Source: Gammaproteobacteria bacterium
Lineage (GTDB): Bacteria > Pseudomonadota > Gammaproteobacteria > Eutrophobiales > Eutrophobiaceae
Direction: 5' to 3'
Assembly: GCA_016198885.1 (NCBI GenBank)
Contig: JACQHV010000224.1
Coordinates: 1-11,502, forward strand
DNA: 11,502 nucleotides
Each line of letters begins with the position of its first letter. The stretch's first letter is position 1. The notes beneath the pieces are model-generated. The model made no database searches. It was not told the origin of the DNA and saw nothing but the letters and a program-made list of their open reading frames with translations. This document shows positions 5,878 through 11,502 of the stretch, piece by piece. The position numbers were made by a program, and so were the translations under genes.

Positions 5878-6121
5878 ATTTTCTCTGGAGAGCATGGTAA
5901 GTACGACATTGATATTAAATGGGATAGATAGCCAGGAACATCAGATCGCGGCCCTGCTTCAGTGCCGCTATGGCGATGGACTGGTATACCTGCCGAAGAA
6001 TCATACCGGCCATATATATTCCCATTTATATTCGATGGCGCAAAAACTCGGATTTATAGACACTGAAGGCTATCTCACCCGTAAAGGCAGGACATTACTG
6101 GCCCGCCATTGCTACGGCTGA
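5858..6121 (+). CDS. hypothetical small protein, possibly winged-helix-like
   Basis: I do not recognise this 87-aa protein (from GTG 5858). The C-terminal part, HIYSHLYSMAQKLGFIDTEG followed by YLTRKGRTLLARH, has the look of a recognition helix plus wing (helix, then L-G-F-I...G-Y-L-T..G..LL), as in small winged-helix proteins; that is pattern inference only. The start is uncertain. GTG 5858 has no ribosome site and lies in the loop of an inverted repeat. ATG 5894 (residue 13, MVSTTLIL) has GGAG three nucleotides upstream and would give 75 aa. Base composition is like the chromosomal genes, so it is probably not part of the IS. The IS insertion lies about 90 bp upstream and may have separated it from an original promoter. 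Confidence 0.6.
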   Translation: MKNNDPLFSLESMVSTTLILNGIDSQEHQIAALLQCRYGDGLVYLPKNHTGHIYSHLYSMAQKLGFIDTEGYLTRKGRTLLARHCYG

Positions 6122-6224
6122 TCACCCCCCGAACTTTCCTCAACACTTACAGTTCACTATTCTAATAGTAGTGGGGTGGAGAATCGCCCTTATTGAACAA
6201 GATGGAAGGTTATAACAATAATTA

Positions 6225-6233
6225 GGGGGAAAG
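6225..6233 (+). promoter_or_regulatory. Shine-Dalgarno of the EF-G-like gene
   Basis: AGGGGGAAAG directly precedes ATG 6234 and fixes this start, which also gives the expected N terminus just ahead of the G1 motif. I see no convincing promoter in 6122-6224. A small palindrome (ACTATT-CT-AATAGT) lies near 6157-6170. Confidence 0.55.
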
Positions 6234-8285
6234 ATGGCAGCTTATACTACAGAAGATATCCGCAATATTGTCCTGACAGGTCACGGCGGGGCGGGCAAGA
6301 CCACCCTCGCTGAGGCCCTGCTGCTTAAGGCAGGTGCCATCAACAGTATGGGGGTCGTTGAAAAGGGCACTACTGTCTGTGATTTCGACCCCCAGGAAAA
6401 ATTACATCAATATTCACTCGAATCCGCGATCGCCAGCATGGATTACCAGGGCGGCCATATCAATCTGGTTGATACCCCGGGCTATCCGGATTTTATCGGG
6501 CGCACTCTGGCTGTGCTGGCAGCTGTAGAGACCTGTGCGGTAGTGATCAATGCTGAAAACGGGATTGAAATGGTCACCCACAGAATGATGGAGGTTGCGC
6601 GCGAGAGGGGGCTGGATCGCCTGATCATCATTAACAAAATAGATTCTAACGAAATCGACTTGCCCGGACTGCTTGCCCAAATCAGGGAGACATTCGGCAG
6701 TGAGTGTTTGCCAATAAATCTTCCCGCGAATAAGGGTAATGGAGTAGTAGATTGTTTTTTCCAGCCCAAAGGCAGTGCCACGGATTTTTCATCAGTTGCA
6801 GAAGCCCACACCCAGATCATCGATCAGGTCATTGAACTCGATGAGAAATTGATGGAAATATATCTGGAGCAGGGTGAAGAGATCAGACCGGAACAATTAC
6901 ATGATCCTTTTGAAAAGGCCTTGCGCGAAGGTCACTTGATACCGGTCTGTTTTGCCTCCGCCAAAACGGGCGCAGGCATTGCTGAATTACTGGAGATCTT
7001 TGCGCGGCTGATGCCCAATCCGAAGGAAGGTAATCCACCGCTATTCCTCAAGGGGGAAGGTACTGCTGCTGAACCCATCATGATCGCGCCGGACCCAGAG
7101 AGGCACGCACTTGCGCATGTGTTCAAGATCAGCATCGATCCGTTTGTCGGCAAGCTGGCTGTATTTCGCATACATCAGGGCAAGATCAGCAGGGACAGTC
7201 AATTGTTCATTGGTGATGGCCGCAAGCCGTTCAAGGTGGGACATCTGTTTAAATTGCAGGGTAAGGATCATCATGAAATTGACACCGGCATCCCCGGCGA
7301 TATCTGCGCGGTTGCGAAGGTGGATGAAATTCACTTTAATACTGTGTTGCATGATTCGCATGAAGAGGATTATATCCATCTGCGTTCCATGGATTTCCCC
7401 GCTCCCATGTTCGGTCTGGCCATTGAATTCAAAAGCCGTGGTGATGAACAGAAGATCTCGGATGCCATGCATAAACTGATGGCGGAGGACCCAAGTTTTG
7501 CTGTTGAGCATAATGCCAGTTTGAATCAAACAGTTATCCGGGGACTGGGTGAATTGCATCTGCGTATCATGTTGGAGAAACTCAAGGATCGCTACAATGT
7601 TGAGGTTGGAACTCATCCACCAAAGATTGCCTACAGGGAGACAATTACTGTCAAGGCCGAAGGACACCATCGGCATAAAAAGCAAACAGGCGGGGCAGGT
7701 CAATTCGGAGAAGTCTACCTGCGCGTAGAACCAATGGCGCGGGGTGCAGGATTTGAATTTGTCGATGAAGTTGTGGGCGGGGTGATCCCGAGACAATTTA
7801 TCCCTGCTGTTGAAAAGGGTGTCAGGCAGGCACTGGATGAAGGCGTGATTGCAGGTTATCCGCTCCAGGATATCCGGGTCATCGTATACGATGGCAAGTA
7901 CCATACCGTTGATTCAAAAGAGGTCGCCTTTGTTTCTGCCGGCAAAAAGGCCGTGATAAAGGCGATCAAAACAGCCCGGCCGGTAGTCCTTGAACCGATT
8001 GTTGATATTTCCATTACTACACCCAATGCCAGTATGGGTGATATTACGGCTGACTTGTCAGTCAAACGGGGCAGAATCACTGATACCTCTGCCACAGCTG
8101 GCGGTATGACCGTTATTACTGGCCAGGTGCCACTGAGTGAATTGGACAGTTATCAATCCAAATTGAAATCGATCACAGGCGGCATCGGATCATTTTCGAT
8201 CGCCTTCAGTCATTACGAACCTGTCCCGCCAAGGACACAACAGGAATTGATTGCCAAATATAAGCCAGTAGAAGAGGGTGATTGA
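6234..8285 (+). CDS. elongation factor G-like translational GTPase (EF-G paralogue)
   Basis: This 683-aa protein has the five-domain layout of EF-G. The GTPase domain has G1 GHGGAGKT (16-23), G3 DTPGY (80-84), G4 NKID (134-137) and G5 SAK (242-244). Domain II is at about 290-370, III at 385-460, IV at 465-585 (HKKQTGGAGQFGEVYLRVEP) and V at 585-665. It belongs to the EF-G-like group distinct from canonical FusA. G1 is GHGGAGKT where FusA has GHIDAGKT. The catalytic-type His of DTPGH is Tyr84. The switch I RGIT motif is replaced by HQYSL (58-62). It is therefore unlikely to be the housekeeping translocase. A ribosome-associated role in stress, rescue or recycling is plausible but not shown. 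It appears monocistronic, with no str-operon neighbours (rpsL, rpsG, tuf), which also argues against FusA. Confidence 0.9.
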   Translation: MAAYTTEDIRNIVLTGHGGAGKTTLAEALLLKAGAINSMGVVEKGTTVCDFDPQEKLHQYSLESAIASMDYQGGHINLVDTPGYPDFIGRTLAVLAAVETCAVVINAENGIEMVTHRMMEVARERGLDRLIIINKIDSNEIDLPGLLAQIRETFGSECLPINLPANKGNGVVDCFFQPKGSATDFSSVAEAHTQIIDQVIELDEKLMEIYLEQGEEIRPEQLHDPFEKALREGHLIPVCFASAKTGAGIAELLEIFARLMPNPKEGNPPLFLKGEGTAAEPIMIAPDPERHALAHVFKISIDPFVGKLAVFRIHQGKISRDSQLFIGDGRKPFKVGHLFKLQGKDHHEIDTGIPGDICAVAKVDEIHFNTVLHDSHEEDYIHLRSMDFPAPMFGLAIEFKSRGDEQKISDAMHKLMAEDPSFAVEHNASLNQTVIRGLGELHLRIMLEKLKDRYNVEVGTHPPKIAYRETITVKAEGHHRHKKQTGGAGQFGEVYLRVEPMARGAGFEFVDEVVGGVIPRQFIPAVEKGVRQALDEGVIAGYPLQDIRVIVYDGKYHTVDSKEVAFVSAGKKAVIKAIKTARPVVLEPIVDISITTPNASMGDITADLSVKRGRITDTSATAGGMTVITGQVPLSELDSYQSKLKSITGGIGSFSIAFSHYEPVPPRTQQELIAKYKPVEEGD

Positions 8286-8488
8286 TATTCAGATATATAT
8301 GGATATGATGCGATTTATAAGTAATTGGTATATTGTTTTATAAACTCACTGGATGCCTGTCATAATTTAAATTTCAAAATATTATATTGATAGAAATATT
8401 TAGCACTTTTCTGAATAAGTATTAGCTGCTATCTTTTGCGCCTTTTTCAAGACTTTGACCCAGTAAAATCAACAGGTAATAGATAAAG

Positions 8489-10783
8489 ATGATGAAATCC
8501 TGGAAAGAACAACTGACCAGCAAAATACCTGCGACAGTTGCACGTGATATCGATGTCTATGAATCGCAGTTGCAACTGAAGCATCAGGGCAGGGTTGAAG
8601 ACAAATTATTCGCTGAAACTCGCCTGCGCCGTGGCGTCTACGGTCAACGCTATGACAACGGCCAACGGCATGACGGCGTTGAACAACGCACGCTCTCATT
8701 TCCTTCGGGAGGATTGACCAAAGGTCTGGAAACATTATGGGACGCACCGGGGATGCAACGCATCAAGATTCCTTTTGGCGGATTGAACCCGGAACAGATG
8801 GATGTACTTGCCGATATTGCGGAGGAATATTCTGACGCCATCTGCCATATCACTACCCGCCAGGATGTTCAGTTACATTATGTTCATATTGACGATACAC
8901 CGGATTTGATGCGGCGACTTGCCGCCGTGGGAATAACGACAAAAGAGGCGTGTGGGAATTCAGTGCGCAACGTGACGGCATGCCCGATTGCGGGAGTCTG
9001 CCATGAGGAGACTTTTGATGTCACACCGTATGCCAGGGCTTGCGCGTATTTTCTGTTAGGCCACCCGGATGTGCAGGATTTCGGACGCAAGTTCAAGGTT
9101 GCGTTTTCCGGTTGCAAACATAATGCGTGCGGTTTAACCACAATGCATGATCTTGGTTTTATTGCGCGGATAAAGAAAATTGATGGTGAAGAAAAACGTG
9201 GTTTTGAGATGTATGTCGGCGGCGGTCTCGGCGCTGTTCCTTATGAAGCCAAGCTGTTTGATGAATTCGTACCGGAAGAAGAAATCCTGCCTCTGGCACA
9301 GGCCATCTCCAGAATTTTTGCCAAACTTGGTGAGAAAAGAAATCGCGGACGTGCGCGTATTAAATTTCTGGTTGACAAACTTGGCATTGGGCAATTTCGG
9401 GAAATGGTATTGGAGGAACGCAAGATACTGCCACATGATGATGCGTGGACTGCCTATGTCAAGGAACTTCCCAGCTATGGTGAGACCCCGCTAAAGCCGG
9501 CCAAAGCGCTGACGCATATTGAGACAGGAAACGGCTTTGATGTCTGGCGTAAAACCAATGCCTATCCCCAGAAACAAACGGGTTATGCCGTTGCCACTGT
9601 TACATTGCCCCTCGGTGATCTCACTTCCTGGCAAATGCGCCAACTGGCCGGGATAGCGAGACGTTTTGTCGGTGATAACATTCGTACAACTGTTGAACAG
9701 AATATCGTTTTACGCTGGGTCAGTGAAGCGGATTTACCGGCCTTGTATGAAGAATTACAGCGCATTGGACTGGATCAACCCGGCGCGGGCACCATCATTG
9801 ATGTAACGGCATGTCCGGGTACGGATACATGCAAGCTGGGAATTGCCTCGTCCCGTGGACTGGCTGGTGAATTACGGGAAAAACTTGGAGCCAGATTCCT
9901 GAATTTAGATGCAGCGATCCAGGGACTGCATATCAAGATCAGTGGTTGTTTTAATTCCTGTGGCCAGCATCATCTTGCTGATCTTGGATTTTACGGCGTC
10001 AGTCGCAAAGTGGGTGGAACAACCGTACCGCATTTCAGGGTTGTACTGGGTGGTCAGTGGGAAAATAATGCTGGTTCGTATGGTTTGACCATAGGCGCAA
10101 TTCCATCCAAGCGGGTGCCGGATTTTATTGATCAACTCACGGAAAAATATCTGAAGGAACGGAATAATTCAGAACGTTTTCAGGATTATATCCAGCGTGT
10201 TGGCAAGCAGGAACTTAAGTCACTTGTGGACAAGCTCTCGACTGTTCCTCCATACGCGCTTGATCGAAGCTATTATTCCGATTGGCGGGATCCGCGTGAA
10301 TTTACTGTGAATGACATCAGCACAGGAGAATGTGCAGGTGAAGTTGTATCGATGATTGATTTCGATCTGCAAGCCGCAGAGCGGGAGTATTTTGAGGCAC
10401 AGTTACATTTCGACAAAGGTGAATATCAACAGGCTGATGAAATTGCCTACAAGGCGATGCTGCAGGCCGCGAAGGGCCTCGTCCGGACCCAGTTCCGGGA
10501 TGTCAAGGACGATCCGGATCAGATTGTTCAGGAATTCAAGGCCCGTTTTTTTGATACCGGTATTTTCCAGAATAAATATGCCGGTGGCACATTTGCCCAG
10601 TATTTATTCAGGCGTCATGTAGACGAGGGACGTAATTTCACCAGGGATAATGCACGGCATCTCGTTGAAGAAACCCAGTTATTTATTGAAGCTGCTCATG
10701 CCTGCAATCTGAAGTTGATAGAACAACAAAGCGCGGCCTCAGCAAAACTCCCCGACAATCAAACACTGGCGACAAACGCCTGA
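8489..10783 (+). CDS. siroheme nitrite/sulfite reductase with helical C-terminal extension
   Basis: This 764-aa protein is a hemoprotein of the CysI/NirA superfamily that reduces sulfite to sulfide, or nitrite to ammonia, by six electrons. It has two pseudo-symmetric ferrodoxin-like plus siroheme/4Fe-4S halves. The C-terminal half has the canonical cluster motif C442-x5-C448 (TACPGTDTC) and C487-x3-C491 (SGCFNSC). The N-terminal half also keeps four cysteines, C165-x5-C171 and C209-x4-C214. R124 (TTRQDVQLHY) and R399 (RTTVEQNIVLRW) are likely siroheme-contacting arginines. After about residue 625 comes a helical extension of some 120 residues (AEREYFEAQLHFDKGEYQQA onward) that resembles a HEPN-like bundle. 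No flavoprotein (cysJ) lies nearby, so the electron donor is probably ferredoxin. Substrate cannot be decided from sequence. Start: ATG 8489 or the adjacent ATG 8492; no strong ribosome site is visible. Confidence 0.88.
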   Translation: MMKSWKEQLTSKIPATVARDIDVYESQLQLKHQGRVEDKLFAETRLRRGVYGQRYDNGQRHDGVEQRTLSFPSGGLTKGLETLWDAPGMQRIKIPFGGLNPEQMDVLADIAEEYSDAICHITTRQDVQLHYVHIDDTPDLMRRLAAVGITTKEACGNSVRNVTACPIAGVCHEETFDVTPYARACAYFLLGHPDVQDFGRKFKVAFSGCKHNACGLTTMHDLGFIARIKKIDGEEKRGFEMYVGGGLGAVPYEAKLFDEFVPEEEILPLAQAISRIFAKLGEKRNRGRARIKFLVDKLGIGQFREMVLEERKILPHDDAWTAYVKELPSYGETPLKPAKALTHIETGNGFDVWRKTNAYPQKQTGYAVATVTLPLGDLTSWQMRQLAGIARRFVGDNIRTTVEQNIVLRWVSEADLPALYEELQRIGLDQPGAGTIIDVTACPGTDTCKLGIASSRGLAGELREKLGARFLNLDAAIQGLHIKISGCFNSCGQHHLADLGFYGVSRKVGGTTVPHFRVVLGGQWENNAGSYGLTIGAIPSKRVPDFIDQLTEKYLKERNNSERFQDYIQRVGKQELKSLVDKLSTVPPYALDRSYYSDWRDPREFTVNDISTGECAGEVVSMIDFDLQAAEREYFEAQLHFDKGEYQQADEIAYKAMLQAAKGLVRTQFRDVKDDPDQIVQEFKARFFDTGIFQNKYAGGTFAQYLFRRHVDEGRNFTRDNARHLVEETQLFIEAAHACNLKLIEQQSAASAKLPDNQTLATNA

Positions 10784-10796
10784 CGGAGTCTGTAAA

Positions 10797-11396
10797 ATGG
10801 ATTTGCAGAAAATCGGCATGAAATTTTTTGCCGAGCAGGGAAACACGATTGATTTGGTTGAGTTTATTCCTGTATTTCACCGCTGGATTCAAAATAAAGT
10901 CCTTGACGATATTCTGATCGATGTTGCTGATTACAGCCACGTATATGCCGGGCCGGGAATTCTGCTTATAGCACACGAAGGTAATTATTCTATTGATGAA
11001 ACAGGAAACCAGCGTGGTGTTGCATACTATAATAAACATGAACTGGCTGGCGCATTACCGGAACGGCTTTTCACTGTTTGCCGGAAAACATTACTGGCGT
11101 GTCAACTTCTGGAAAAGGAAAAAGAAATGCAGGGCCGGATCAGGTTTTCCGGCAATGCAATGCAGGTATATTCCAACGACAGGTTGATCGCGCCGAATTC
11201 GGATGAAACACATTCCGCACTTCAACCCGTCCTGAATGCTTTTCTTGAAAAACTCTTTTCCGGTGCTGAATATACATTGGAACGGAATCCGGATCCGAAA
11301 GGACGTTATCAGGTTATGGTTAAAGCATCGGATCCCGTCTCGATAGATACGCTGTTACAGCGGCTAGGTAACCAAGTGTTGAGGACTGAGGACTGA
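10797..11396 (+). CDS. conserved-looking protein of unknown function downstream of the siroheme reductase
   Basis: This 199-aa soluble protein begins 13 bp after the reductase stop, with GGAG 9 nt before its ATG, so the two are very likely one operon. It has no membrane segment or cysteine motif; the only cysteines are in FTVCRKTLLAC. Notable stretches are VEFIPVFHRWIQNKVLDDIL, IDVADYSHVYAGPGILLIAH and SNDRLIAPNSDET. I have a general impression of similar proteins next to nitrite/sulfite reductases in other proteobacteria. It is not the DUF934 protein often linked to cysI. A role as assembly, electron-transfer or regulatory partner of the reductase is an inference from position. The last codons (LRTED) and the stop are encoded in a GAGGACT tandem repeat, so the C terminus may vary between strains. 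Confidence 0.82.
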   Translation: MDLQKIGMKFFAEQGNTIDLVEFIPVFHRWIQNKVLDDILIDVADYSHVYAGPGILLIAHEGNYSIDETGNQRGVAYYNKHELAGALPERLFTVCRKTLLACQLLEKEKEMQGRIRFSGNAMQVYSNDRLIAPNSDETHSALQPVLNAFLEKLFSGAEYTLERNPDPKGRYQVMVKASDPVSIDTLLQRLGNQVLRTED

Positions 11397-11428
11397 GTGC
11401 TGAGTTTTTAGTAATTAGTAATTAATAT
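11381..11428. repeat. short heptamer tandem repeats
   Basis: GAGGACT occurs twice (11381-11394) and is followed by two variants, GAGTGCT and GAGTTTT (to 11408). Directly after, TTAGTAA occurs twice (11408-11421) and then TTAATAT. Both blocks have a period of 7. The first contains the stop codon of the preceding gene. They resemble short tandemly repeated heptamers known from some bacterial genomes and may vary by slippage. The remaining bases (11429-11502) show nothing I can identify. Confidence 0.6.
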
Positions 11429-11502
11429 TTTTAAATTGCAAATTGTTAAATATCGACAATAATTCTGATCACCAATCACCCGCCGCTCCTGCACATCCTG
11501 TG

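Noticed and set aside
6122..6180. Terminator formed by CACCCC and GGGGTG
   Set aside because: The arms are about 45 nt apart with no T-tract; likely chance pairing.
7041..7904. Minus-strand frame of 287 aa inside the EF-G-like gene
   Set aside because: Antisense shadow of a clearly conserved five-domain GTPase; no ribosome site or recognisable motif.
8286..8488. Promoter, terminator or riboswitch between the EF-G-like gene and the reductase
   Set aside because: The 203-bp gap is AT-rich with a weak AAATATT/AATATTT inverted repeat and a TTGACC-16-TAATAG match too close to the start codon; none is convincing.

Overview
The window looks like a piece of a proteobacterial chromosome, most likely gammaproteobacterial. 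A minus-strand block runs type-5 uracil-DNA glycosylase, uvrC, pgsA, tRNA-Gly(GCC). The uvrC-pgsA-tRNA-Gly order is the one known from E. coli (uvrC-pgsA-glyW) and is also found in some betaproteobacteria, so the class assignment is an inference. No gene marks a genus.

Layout, left to right. (1) 1-450: a complete tRNA-Gly(GCC) on the minus strand. It is preceded in its own reading direction by two tandem units of about 148 bp. Each unit starts with the first 19 nt of the same tRNA and then carries a strong two-tier hairpin. A good sigma70-type promoter (423-450) lies upstream of both units, so they should be transcribed as a long 5' leader of the tRNA. (2) 458-3509: three tightly overlapping minus-strand genes for a UDG, UvrC and PgsA (DNA repair plus phosphatidylglycerol synthesis). 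(3) 3590-5769: an apparently intact IS1595/ISXO2-type insertion sequence of about 2.2 kb with 20-bp terminal inverted repeats (19/20 identical). It carries a DDE transposase on the minus strand and two AT-rich passenger genes on the plus strand: a two-TM membrane protein of unknown function and a 55-aa basic protein whose gene overlaps the transposase 3' end. It sits between the UDG gene and a divergent small ORF. (4) 5858-6121: a small hypothetical protein. (5) 6234-8285: an EF-G-like translational GTPase of the paralogous type, in which the G3 His is replaced by Tyr. (6) 8489-11396: a siroheme nitrite/sulfite reductase with a helical C-terminal extension, followed 13 bp later by a 199-aa protein probably in the same operon. 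(7) 11381-11428: short heptamer tandem repeats that overlap the end of the last gene.

The chromosomal genes are mostly housekeeping (tRNA, repair, lipid synthesis, sulfur or nitrogen assimilation). The accessory parts are the IS with its cargo and the tRNA-linked repeat array. These two regions are the best candidates for something undescribed. No CRISPR array, rRNA, prophage or integrase gene was seen.
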